From Richelia sp. UBA3308 (GTDB lineage Bacteria; Cyanobacteriota; Cyanobacteriia; Cyanobacteriales; Nostocaceae): a stretch of DNA of 12,023 bases. Below, piece after piece: positions 1 through 7,129 of this stretch. A program made the translations under genes and the position numbers. The stretch is taken from the NCBI GenBank assembly GCA_002361335.1, contig DESS01000326.1, positions 1 to 12,023 on the forward strand, given 5' to 3'. The first letter of the stretch is position 1, and each line of letters begins with the position of its first letter. The notes under the pieces are model-generated. The model was not told the DNA's origin, did not search any database, and worked only from the letters and a program-made list of their open reading frames with translations.

Positions 1-2
1 TA

Positions 3-3000
3 CTTGCTTTAGAACCCTTTCTTAGACAACAACAGCCTCTTGAGGAAAATCAAAATACATCAGAAAATAATTCAGAAGTAACAGAATGGTTTTCTAAACT
101 TAATTCAACATTGATTTCAATCAATGTATTTGAATCACTCCCCAATAATCAAATACCTGAAAACGCACCAACTTTAATTACTAAAAATTGGACGACAGAT
201 AACCTCACCAATAATACCTATAACTTTTCATCATTAGTAGCCGTACAACCTTCATCTTTGACGGATAATTCCGAACAAAATTCCTCTGAGATGAAATTAG
301 CAGCAGGGTATAACTCATTTAATTCTGGGGATAATCGTAACCAAGAATTTACGAGTACTAGCATTTTGGCAGCTTATTCCAAATCTCCCTTTGCATTACC
401 TAAACCCGAAAATTTAAATCCCAATTTAGCACCAAATTCTACTGAATATATCTCCCAATTCCCCAAGGATATTAATAATTCTTCAACAGTAGTAATCCTC
501 TCACCAACACCCGATGCTCTTGTAGATGTGGCTGCTACGCCAATTATCATCCAGTTTCCCGTCGGTAATGAGGTAGAATTACGTGTTAACGGCGATTTAT
601 CCGATCGCTCTTTAATTGGACGTACAGAAACAGATCCAGAAACAGATTTAGTTACCCAGACATGGTATGGGGTTTCTCTACAAAATGGAGAAAACATCAT
701 TTCTGCCCAGGTTATTGGTTCTAAAGAGCCTGCCGCTACCGTGAAAATTATGGTAAGGGGTGGAGCAGAAGAAATTAAAATCAATACCGTAGAATCACGT
801 ATTCCTGCTGATGGAAATTCTACAGCCACAATCAAAGGTACCTTACTTGATGAAAACGGTAATATCTCCAACCGGGATGCAATTGTTACTTTAGCATCTA
901 CAGCAGGTAAATTTCTCGAACCCGATTTCAAACCTGGGCAACCGGGATTCCAAGTACAGGCAAAAGGCGGACAATTTACCGCTACTCTCAAATCTGATTT
1001 AGAAGCGAAAACTGTCCGAATTAGAGCAAAAGTTGGCAAATTAGAAGACTTTACTCAACTGCAATTTAAAACCGCTTTACGTCCAAGTTTGATGACAGGG
1101 GTTATCGATTTCCGCATCGGCGATCGCGGTACTGACTTTTACAGTAGATTTAAGGATTTCCTCCCGGAAGATGAAGATTACGATACCGAAGTAAAATTCC
1201 GTTCCGCGATCTTTGCCACTGGCGCGATCGGTGAATGGTTAGTTACTGGTGCTTATGATAGCAGTCGCTCCCTAAATGAAGATTGTAATTGCGATAATCG
1301 GTTATTTGGAACTTACCAATTTAGCGAGAATAATTATCCTACTTATGGCGATAGTTCTACAGTTAATAAAACGACTCCATCTATTGACAGCGTATATTTA
1401 CGGTTAGAGCGTTCATCCAACCTTGTGGGAGCTAGTCCCGATTATGCGATGTGGGGTGATTACAATACTGAAGAATTTTCTCGCTCTTCACAACAGTTTA
1501 CTTCTTTGACTCGTCAGTTACATGGTTTTAAAGGTAATTACAATTTTGGTAACCTCCAAGCTACGGCTTTCTACGGAAATAATGTGGAAGGTTTCCAACG
1601 GGATACTATTCCCCCTGACGGAACAAGCGGCTTTTACTTCCTTTCTCGTAGGTTGCTTGTACCTGGTAGTGAAAATGTCTTCATAGAATTAGAAGAACTC
1701 AATCGCCCTGGTACTGTATTACAACGGGAAAGATTGAATAGAGGCCCAGATTACGAAATCGATTACGATAGAGGAACAGTTTTATTCCGCGAACCGATTT
1801 TACGTACTGATGTAAATGAATTTGGTCAAGTATTGGTAAGACGCATCGTTGTCACCTATCAATACGAAGGAGAAGAAGCTGGAGACGATACCGATATCTA
1901 TGCTGGACGTTTACAATATAATCTCTCTCGCGGTGAAACTAAAGATAGTTGGTTAGCTGCCACTTATGTTCAAGAAAATCAAGGCGATCGCGATTTTGAA
2001 TTATATGGTGCAGATGCTCAGCTTTCCTTTGGTAAGTTGGGGAAATTTATTGCTGAATTCGCTCGTTCGCGCAATGATTCTACTGAGATGGGTATGGTGG
2101 AAGGTGAAGCTGTGAGAGCGGAAGCGGAAGCGGAATTTATTAAAGGTTTACGCGCTCGTGCTTATTACCGTTTCGCTGATACTGGATTTTCTAATGATGC
2201 TACCATCAGTTTCGTTCCCGGACAAACTCGTTACGGGGCACAAGTTAACGGAAGAGTCACCAAAACAACTAATTTACGCTTCCAATACGATCAAGAAAAC
2301 AATTTTGGTGTCGCACCCCAACCCTTAGATACCTTTGAAGAATTATTTACACCCCGTACAACAGCTACTCCAGGAAATCCTGTTGATAATTCCTTAACTA
2401 CAATTTCTGCTGGTATCCTACAGAAGTTTGGTAGAGCTAATTTATCTCTAGATTGGATTCAACGTGAACGTGAAGATAGAATATCCCCCGAAACTCTGGA
2501 TACAGATTCGAGTCAATTACGTTCCCGTCTTGATGTTCCTTTAGGAAATAAACTCTCCTTTGTAGCCCAAAACGAAACCACATTATCTGACGATACAGAT
2601 GCAGTTTATCCAGATAGAACTATCTTCGGGGTTAATTGGGAAGCCATTAAGGGAATTAATCTTTCGTTAACGCAACAGTTTTACACCGACGGACAATTTG
2701 ACGGTAACTCCATCACCAGTTTCAATGTCAATGGCGAACATAAATTTGGTACAGACACCACAGTTACTGGACGTTTCTCTGTTTTAGGAGGCTCAAATGG
2801 GCCTACTACTCAAGGTGCTTTAGGATTAAAACAGGGTTTAAGTATAGCGCCAGGGTTACGATTGAATTTAGCTTACGAACGCGTCTTTGGTGACTTCTTC
2901 GGTAATAATGGTACCGGACAACAATTTAGACAACCCTTTGCTGTGGGCCAAAGTGCTGCAGCTTTAGGTTTCAACTCCGGTGATAGTTATAGCGTCGGCT

Positions 3001-3923
3001 TGGAATATACTGATAATCCCAACTTTAAAGCCAGCGCCCTATTTGAACGCAGAAATTCTACCAACGGTAATAATACCGTAATTTCCGCAGGTGTTACTGG
3101 TAAAATTTCACCCAGACTTACCGCTTTAGCACGCTATCAACAAGCAGGTTCGAGCAACCAAGGTTTAGGAGCATTGGGAGACACCGCTAACCTAAGAATG
3201 GGTTTAGCATACCGAAATCCTAAAGATGATAAATTCAACGCCTTATTGCGTTACGAATATCGTAAAAATCCGTCCACAATTCCCGATACTATCTTATTCG
3301 GAACTGGTACCGGTGCAGAAGATCATACTTTTGGTTTAGAAGCCATTTACGCACCAAGTTGGCAATGGGAATTTTACGGAAAATACGCTTTACGCAACAG
3401 TACCACTTATCTAGCCCAAGATTTCTCATCCAGCAATACCACAAATCTCGGACAGTTACGGGCTACCTATCGCTTGGGATATAGTTTGGATTTAGTTGGT
3501 GAAGCACGGGTGATTAGCCAATCAGACTATACAGAAACCGGCTTTGTCGTCGAAGCAGGATATTATCTCACGCCAAATTTAAGAGTAGCAGCAGGTTACG
3601 CCTTTGGGGAAATAGACGATCGCGATTTATCCGGAAGTCGCTCTGCAAGTGGCCCCTACTTGGGTGTTTCCATGAAACTCAACGAATTATTTAGCGGCTT
3701 CGGTTTACAGAAAAGAGTACCCCGAAGAAAAATAGAAGCCCGACAATCTTTGTTAAATTCTCTTAAAAACACAAAAAAACAGAGAAAGGTTATAAGCACC
3801 GAAAAAAATCCCTTAGAAACATTAGCCGAAAGAATTAAAGGAGCAAGTAAAACTAACACAGATAAATTTAAGAAACTTGAAAAAACGCTGTTGCGAAAAC
3901 TGACGACAGGGCATGGGAGATAA
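3..3923 (+). CDS. Large outer-membrane beta-barrel protein with N-terminal Ig-like/Big-1-like domains (5' partial)
   Basis: The frame is open to the left edge (LALEPFLRQQQ...), so the true start and any signal peptide lie outside the window; 1306 residues are visible. The TTG at 111 is not a convincing start because homologous-looking sequence continues upstream of it. Numbering residues from 111: a low-complexity Asn/Ser-rich region (1-120), an Ig-like domain (about 125-217, ending VKIMVRGG), a Big-1/invasin-like domain (about 221-322, with IPADGNSTATIKGTLLDENG), then roughly 850 residues of alternating aromatic/polar strands typical of an outer-membrane barrel. The motif GPDYEIDYDRGTVLFREPI resembles a conserved plug/strand motif in several large outer-membrane barrel families. 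After the last likely strand (GPYLGVSMKL, about 1181) there is a Lys/Arg-rich tail of about 75 residues instead of the usual C-terminal aromatic residue. Probable role: surface or transport barrel; substrate unknown. Domain calls are from pattern recognition only. Confidence 0.85.
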   Translation, partial: LALEPFLRQQQPLEENQNTSENNSEVTEWFSKLNSTLISINVFESLPNNQIPENAPTLITKNWTTDNLTNNTYNFSSLVAVQPSSLTDNSEQNSSEMKLAAGYNSFNSGDNRNQEFTSTSILAAYSKSPFALPKPENLNPNLAPNSTEYISQFPKDINNSSTVVILSPTPDALVDVAATPIIIQFPVGNEVELRVNGDLSDRSLIGRTETDPETDLVTQTWYGVSLQNGENIISAQVIGSKEPAATVKIMVRGGAEEIKINTVESRIPADGNSTATIKGTLLDENGNISNRDAIVTLASTAGKFLEPDFKPGQPGFQVQAKGGQFTATLKSDLEAKTVRIRAKVGKLEDFTQLQFKTALRPSLMTGVIDFRIGDRGTDFYSRFKDFLPEDEDYDTEVKFRSAIFATGAIGEWLVTGAYDSSRSLNEDCNCDNRLFGTYQFSENNYPTYGDSSTVNKTTPSIDSVYLRLERSSNLVGASPDYAMWGDYNTEEFSRSSQQFTSLTRQLHGFKGNYNFGNLQATAFYGNNVEGFQRDTIPPDGTSGFYFLSRRLLVPGSENVFIELEELNRPGTVLQRERLNRGPDYEIDYDRGTVLFREPILRTDVNEFGQVLVRRIVVTYQYEGEEAGDDTDIYAGRLQYNLSRGETKDSWLAATYVQENQGDRDFELYGADAQLSFGKLGKFIAEFARSRNDSTEMGMVEGEAVRAEAEAEFIKGLRARAYYRFADTGFSNDATISFVPGQTRYGAQVNGRVTKTTNLRFQYDQENNFGVAPQPLDTFEELFTPRTTATPGNPVDNSLTTISAGILQKFGRANLSLDWIQREREDRISPETLDTDSSQLRSRLDVPLGNKLSFVAQNETTLSDDTDAVYPDRTIFGVNWEAIKGINLSLTQQFYTDGQFDGNSITSFNVNGEHKFGTDTTVTGRFSVLGGSNGPTTQGALGLKQGLSIAPGLRLNLAYERVFGDFFGNNGTGQQFRQPFAVGQSAAALGFNSGDSYSVGLEYTDNPNFKASALFERRNSTNGNNTVISAGVTGKISPRLTALARYQQAGSSNQGLGALGDTANLRMGLAYRNPKDDKFNALLRYEYRKNPSTIPDTILFGTGTGAEDHTFGLEAIYAPSWQWEFYGKYALRNSTTYLAQDFSSSNTTNLGQLRATYRLGYSLDLVGEARVISQSDYTETGFVVEAGYYLTPNLRVAAGYAFGEIDDRDLSGSRSASGPYLGVSMKLNELFSGFGLQKRVPRRKIEARQSLLNSLKNTKKQRKVISTEKNPLETLAERIKGASKTNTDKFKKLEKTLLRKLTTGHGR

Positions 3924-3950
3924 ATACCAAACCAAAATTGCCGCGTAGGT

Positions 3951-3979
3951 GCAGGCAGGGGGAACAGGGGGAGCAGGGG
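3951..3979. repeat. G-rich low-complexity intergenic repeat (GGGGGA(A/G)CA type)
   Basis: The spacer between the barrel gene and the OmpA-family gene contains a G-run repeat, gcaggcaggg then ggaacagggg and gagcagggg, with units of about 8-9 bases. Short G-rich tandem repeats of this style are common between genes in filamentous cyanobacteria. No function can be assigned; it could mark a replication-slippage site. Confidence 0.55.
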
Positions 3980-4017
3980 ATCTTGGGGAGAAAAATTAAC
4001 CCCGCAAAGTAATTTTG

Positions 4018-4044
4018 GCGGAGTACTAGGCAAAAACTCTCCGC
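4018..4044 (+). other. Possible hairpin between the barrel and OmpA-family genes
   Basis: GCGGAG at 4018-4023 can pair with CTCCGC at 4039-4044 around a loop of about 15 bases. It lies 34 bases before the next start codon. No T-run follows directly, so it is a poor terminator. It may be a leader structure or may be chance. Confidence 0.25.
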
Positions 4045-4077
4045 TCTAATGTCTTCAGTAAAAAAACGGCAAATACA

Positions 4078-6282
4078 ATGTATAAAATTTTTAGAAAAAA
4101 AACTGTTGAAAAATTTAAGCAGCCCGGTAGCTTGGCTATCAAGTTAAAACCTTTATTTACAAGCCTACCAATTTTATTATTGACGACTCCCAATATCGCT
4201 TTCGCTCAACCTGCTAGAAGTTTAAATTTACAGGTAATAGTCAACAGCGATCGCGATGGCAAAATTCAAGCTGATAATGCCCTGACATTACGGGAAGCAA
4301 TTGCAATTGTCAACGGAAATTTACCATTAGAACAACTTAGTAGTGTTGAAAGAAGTTTAGTATCATCCAGAGGAAATCGATCTCGAATTACCTTCCAACT
4401 TCCTCCCGGACAAACTACAATCCGTTTAGAAAGTATTCTGCCACCCTTAATCGCTCCCGGATTAATCATTGACGGTACTTTTCAACCCGGTTACGACAGG
4501 AGTAAATCAGCAACCGCTGAAATTGAAATTCCCATTCCGATTGTAGAAATAACTTCCATCCCTGACAAAGAAATATTTCGTGGTTTAACGGTAAGTGCCG
4601 ACAATATCACAATTCAAGGATTGAGCATACACGGCTTTAGTTCCAAACATGGCGACACCGCCACTTTACCGCCAGGAGATATTATTATTACTCCCTATAG
4701 TTCTGTTTTAATAGACAACAGGATAAGGGGACAAGGGGACAATTCTTCTGTACCTCCTAGAAATGTGACTGTGAAAAATAATTGGTTGGGTATTACTCCG
4801 GAAGAAGGGTTTCCTCAAAAGACTTCTGCTTTTGGGGTTTCGGTGTTTAATGCCACGGGTACAACTATTAGCCGTAACCGTATTGCCAACCATGAAGGAA
4901 GCGCCATTATTACCGGCAAACTCGCAGAAAATACTCAAATAAAATCAAATATTATCGTTGGTAACGGCATTGCCGGAATGCCCGATGCCATTAGATTAGA
5001 AGGTAAAATTAATAATTCTCAAGTTACTTCAAACTTAATTTGTGCCAACGATGGTAGTGCTGTGTACTTATTTAAGCCAGAAGGCTCAGTAAAAATACAG
5101 TCAAACAATATTAAATTTAATGGTAGACGCTTGCGACATGCAGGGGTTTATTTAATGGGTAAAAATCATCAGGTTATTAATAATCTAATTACGAATCAAA
5201 CTGGTTCCGGAGTTACAGTTACATCCTATCCCGACAGCGAAGGAAATATTATTAGAAATAATAGCTTTGCCAACATAGAAGGATTGAGTATCGACCTCAA
5301 CACCAGACATCATACAGGCGTGGGCGACTTCCAACGAGGAGATGGCCCCAACCCTCCCCGCAACTCAGGAAATCGCCGTTTAGATACAGCTAACGCCGCT
5401 ATTAACGCGCCACAGTTTCTCAGTTCCGAATTTATTATTATTGACGGCAAAGTAAATATCGATGGTAAAGCCGACCCCGGTAGCGAAATTGACATTTATC
5501 GGATTATTCCTAATAGCAAACAGCAAATAGATTTATACCCCGCTTATTCAGCATTAGGGGAAGTAATTGCCAGAGTCACAACCAACGAAAAGGGTAGATT
5601 TAGCGCTACATTTACCGACTTACAACCAGGAGAAATAATAAGTGCGATCGCCACTTTGCCAAAAACTGGAACCTCAGAGCCAGCAGCAAACGCCATCATT
5701 AAATCCGTTAATAATTCCCAAACAACCCAAAATGTAGAGACGCGATATGGGGACAATGTAGAGACGCGATATGGGGACAATGTAGAGACGCGATATATCG
5801 CGTCTCTACAACCAAACTGTACAACACGTCCGGTTGTTGAACCACCACCAATACCCGAACCAATACCCCAACCACCCAAACCAATTACCCTGCGGGTACC
5901 CAGAAACATCCACTTTGCCCTAGATAAAGACTTTATTAGTGCCAAGAGTGCCGCAATTCTGGATCAAATCGCTGAGGTAATGGAGCAATATCCCAACATA
6001 GTAATTGAATTACAGGGACACACAGACTCTCGCGCTAGTGTTACTTACAACCTAGACTTAGCAAAACGACGAGCTACAAATGCCAGAAATTACTTAGTTA
6101 AAAGAGGTATTGCACCCGAAAGAATGACAATCCGTTCCTTTGGGGAACGACAATTATTGACTGAAGAAAATAATCGCCTTGATTATGCTCGCAATCGCCG
6201 CGTTGAAGTGATTTTCTTTGATGTTAGGGGAATAGATATTGAATTTGAAAATCAGGAGAACGATTTACAGATAGAAATGTAG
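4078..6282 (+). CDS. Secreted beta-helix protein with C-terminal OmpA peptidoglycan-binding domain
   Basis: A 734-residue protein. The ATG at 4078 gives a basic n-region, a hydrophobic stretch (LFTSLPILLLTTP) and a cleavage-like AFA|QP after residue 43, which supports this start; no clear Shine-Dalgarno is visible. Residues about 170-415 form repeated short strands with N-x-I/V patterns (for example NVTVKNNWLG, TTISRNRIAN, NHQVINNLITN), as in a right-handed parallel beta-helix. An Ig-like domain follows (about 450-545), then a repeat-derived peptide (552-578), a proline-rich linker (VEPPPIPEPIPQPPKP) and an OmpA C-terminal domain (about 602-712) with ELQGHTDSR, LAKRRATNARNYL and NRRVEV, the family's peptidoglycan-binding signature. 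The likely location is the outer membrane/periplasm, anchored to the wall. The gene lies 154 bases downstream of the barrel gene on the same strand. The TAG stop lies inside a palindromic repeat, so the native C-terminus may have been altered. Confidence 0.88.
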   Translation: MYKIFRKKTVEKFKQPGSLAIKLKPLFTSLPILLLTTPNIAFAQPARSLNLQVIVNSDRDGKIQADNALTLREAIAIVNGNLPLEQLSSVERSLVSSRGNRSRITFQLPPGQTTIRLESILPPLIAPGLIIDGTFQPGYDRSKSATAEIEIPIPIVEITSIPDKEIFRGLTVSADNITIQGLSIHGFSSKHGDTATLPPGDIIITPYSSVLIDNRIRGQGDNSSVPPRNVTVKNNWLGITPEEGFPQKTSAFGVSVFNATGTTISRNRIANHEGSAIITGKLAENTQIKSNIIVGNGIAGMPDAIRLEGKINNSQVTSNLICANDGSAVYLFKPEGSVKIQSNNIKFNGRRLRHAGVYLMGKNHQVINNLITNQTGSGVTVTSYPDSEGNIIRNNSFANIEGLSIDLNTRHHTGVGDFQRGDGPNPPRNSGNRRLDTANAAINAPQFLSSEFIIIDGKVNIDGKADPGSEIDIYRIIPNSKQQIDLYPAYSALGEVIARVTTNEKGRFSATFTDLQPGEIISAIATLPKTGTSEPAANAIIKSVNNSQTTQNVETRYGDNVETRYGDNVETRYIASLQPNCTTRPVVEPPPIPEPIPQPPKPITLRVPRNIHFALDKDFISAKSAAILDQIAEVMEQYPNIVIELQGHTDSRASVTYNLDLAKRRATNARNYLVKRGIAPERMTIRSFGERQLLTEENNRLDYARNRRVEVIFFDVRGIDIEFENQENDLQIEM
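4725..4742. repeat. Short tandem AAGGGGAC x2 inside the OmpA-family gene
   Basis: Two exact copies of AAGGGGAC followed by AA, in frame, encoding part of RIRGQGDNSS in the beta-helix region. It resembles the short tandemly repeated G-rich heptamer/octamer sequences seen in cyanobacterial genomes. It may be an insertion into a loop of the helix, or an accidental repeat. Confidence 0.35.
5731..5778 (+). repeat. Two tandem 24-bp half-palindrome repeats, in frame (NVETRYGD x2)
   Basis: The 24-base unit AATGTAGAGACGCGATAT plus GGGGAC occurs twice exactly (5731-5754 and 5755-5778). It runs straight into a complete 30-bp palindrome whose left half is the same sequence. Because 24 is a multiple of three, each unit adds eight codons, NVETRYGD, in frame. 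The units are left halves of the palindrome with GGGGAC replacing the right half. They sit in the linker between the Ig-like domain and the proline-rich segment of the OmpA-family protein, where added residues should be tolerated. Confidence 0.9.
5781..5810. repeat. REP-like 30-bp perfect palindrome, copy A, inside the OmpA-family gene
   Basis: TGTAGAGACGCGATA is followed immediately by its exact reverse complement, giving a 15-bp stem with no unpaired loop. It is read as part of NVETRYIASLQ (residues 568-578). The same 30 bases occur at 6278 and 6746. Of the plus-strand frames, one contains the TAG of TGTAG and would stop translation; this gene uses an open one. Confidence 0.93.
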
Positions 6283-6307
6283 AGACGCGATATATCGCGT
6301 CTCTACA
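6278..6307. repeat. REP-like 30-bp perfect palindrome, copy B, spanning the OmpA-family stop codon
   Basis: Identical to the palindromes at 5781 and 6746. The stop codon TAG of the OmpA-family gene (6280-6282) is bases 3-5 of this element, so the repeat itself ends the protein (...LQIEM, stop). It lacks the AACCCC left flank of the other copies. The transcript would form a 15-bp hairpin at the end of the gene, which could protect the 3' end, but no T-run follows to make a standard terminator. Confidence 0.93.
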
Positions 6308-6386
6308 ATATACCGGAACCCGAAAATTCCTAAATCAACATGAAAACGTGAATACCTAATTTAATTAATCTGTTACAACCCCAAAA

Positions 6387-6416
6387 TGTAGAGACGTGAA
6401 ATTTCACGTCTCTACA
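6387..6416. repeat. REP-like palindrome, copy C (compensatory variant), upstream of the RAYT gene
   Basis: TGTAGAGACGTGAAA followed by its exact reverse complement. Compared with the other copies the centre changes from CGCGATA to CGTGAAA, and every change is matched on the opposite arm, so the 15-bp stem stays perfect. It is preceded by AACCCCAAAA. A GTG in this repeat (6396) opens the transposase frame but is an unlikely start. Confidence 0.92.
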
Positions 6417-6458
6417 ATAATCCGCGATAGAACCCAGAAATCCACAAAAATAACAACC

Positions 6459-7028
6459 ATGGACAAACCAAAATTTAAAGGTAAATACCGAATAGAATCC
6501 ACCCGTTTACCAGACAGGGATTATGCAGCAAATGGTTGGTATTTTGTGACAATTTGTACAAACAATTGTATTTATCATTTCGGTAATGGTGTTGTTTCAG
6601 GTGAAGTACAACTAACACCAATTGGTGAAATTGCCCAACAATATTTTATAGATATTCCCAATCATTTTAAACATGTTTATGTAGATGCATACGTAATTAT
6701 GCCCAATCATGTCCACGGAATTGTAGTTATCGATAAACCCCAAAATGTAGAGACGCGATATATCGCGTCTCTACAACAATCAACCGATGAATCAAATAAA
6801 TTCGGTCCTTTAAAACCCGGTTCCTTACAGGCAATTCTTCATTCTTATAAATCAGCCGTTACTCGTTGGTGTCATCGCAATAAGCATGAATACTTTGCAT
6901 GGCAAGAACGTTTTTATGAAAGCATCATTCGTGCAGATGGTTCCGTAGATAGAATTCGCCGATACATTATTAATAATCCCGCCAAATGGGAACAAAACAA
7001 AAACAATCCCCCTGATTTATGGATGTAA
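6459..7028 (+). CDS. REP-associated tyrosine transposase (RAYT-type, IS200-like HUH/Y1 family)
   Basis: A 189-residue protein from ATG 6459, the usual size for this family. The open frame extends back to a GTG at 6396, but that codon is inside palindrome C; MDKPKFKGKYRIESTRL is the typical family N-terminus, followed by the core strand GWYFVTICT. The HUH motif is MPNHVHGIVVI (His84 and His86), which coordinates the metal. The best candidate for the nucleophilic Tyr is Tyr169 in RRYIINNP, matching the YIxxQ-helix tyrosine of IS200/IS605 TnpA; Tyr153 in RFYESIIR is an alternative. SYKSAVTRW and WQERFYESIIR are further family motifs. Such enzymes cut and join single-stranded DNA at REP hairpins. 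Here palindromes lie upstream (6387), inside (6746) and, decayed, just after the stop. The in-frame internal copy adds NVETRYIASLQ between the HUH and Tyr motifs. All core motifs are present, so the enzyme may be active, but the effect of the inserted loop is unknown. Confidence 0.87.
   Translation: MDKPKFKGKYRIESTRLPDRDYAANGWYFVTICTNNCIYHFGNGVVSGEVQLTPIGEIAQQYFIDIPNHFKHVYVDAYVIMPNHVHGIVVIDKPQNVETRYIASLQQSTDESNKFGPLKPGSLQAILHSYKSAVTRWCHRNKHEYFAWQERFYESIIRADGSVDRIRRYIINNPAKWEQNKNNPPDLWM
6746..6775. repeat. REP-like 30-bp perfect palindrome, copy D, inside the RAYT coding sequence
   Basis: Identical to copies A and B, preceded by AACCCCAAAA as in copy C. It is read as N/VETRYIASL/Q between the HUH motif and the SYKSAVTR helix. 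With its flanking bases it makes 33 nt, 11 codons, so the frame is kept. The mRNA could fold into a 15-bp hairpin in mid-gene. Confidence 0.93.
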
Positions 7029-7053
7029 CCCCACAATGTCCCAGACGCGAAAT
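7027..7053. repeat. Decayed half-copy of the REP-like element just after the RAYT stop
   Basis: AACCCCACAATGT (7027-7039) matches the AACCCCAAAATGT left flank of copies C and D at 12 of 13 positions. It is followed by cccAGACGCGAAAT, which matches the left arm of the palindrome apart from three bases and a variant centre. The right arm is missing. The first AA belongs to the TAA stop of the transposase gene. It may mark the right boundary of a REP-RAYT unit. Confidence 0.5.
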
Positions 7054-7129
7054 ACCAACAATGGAGATTGGAAATTTCAAAATTTAATATTATTACTACT
7101 AAACTATGTATTTTCACTGAAATTAAATC

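Noticed and set aside
111..113. TTG at 111 as the start of the barrel gene
   Set aside because: The same frame is open to the window edge and reads as plausible protein, and no signal peptide follows the TTG.
374..1039. Minus-strand 221-codon open frame opposite the barrel gene
   Set aside because: It mirrors the Ig-like coding region, has no family resemblance and no context; shadow frame.
5731..5810. CRISPR-like array from repeated 24-bp units
   Set aside because: The units are contiguous with no spacers, lie within a coding sequence and end in a palindrome; there are no cas genes.
6278..6307. Rho-independent terminator of the OmpA-family gene
   Set aside because: The hairpin is strong, but no T-run follows and identical hairpins lie inside coding sequences that must be transcribed through.
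6396..6458. GTG at 6396 as the transposase start, adding 21 residues
   Set aside because: The GTG lies inside palindrome C and the extra residues are unlike the family; the ATG at 6459 begins at the normal family N-terminus.
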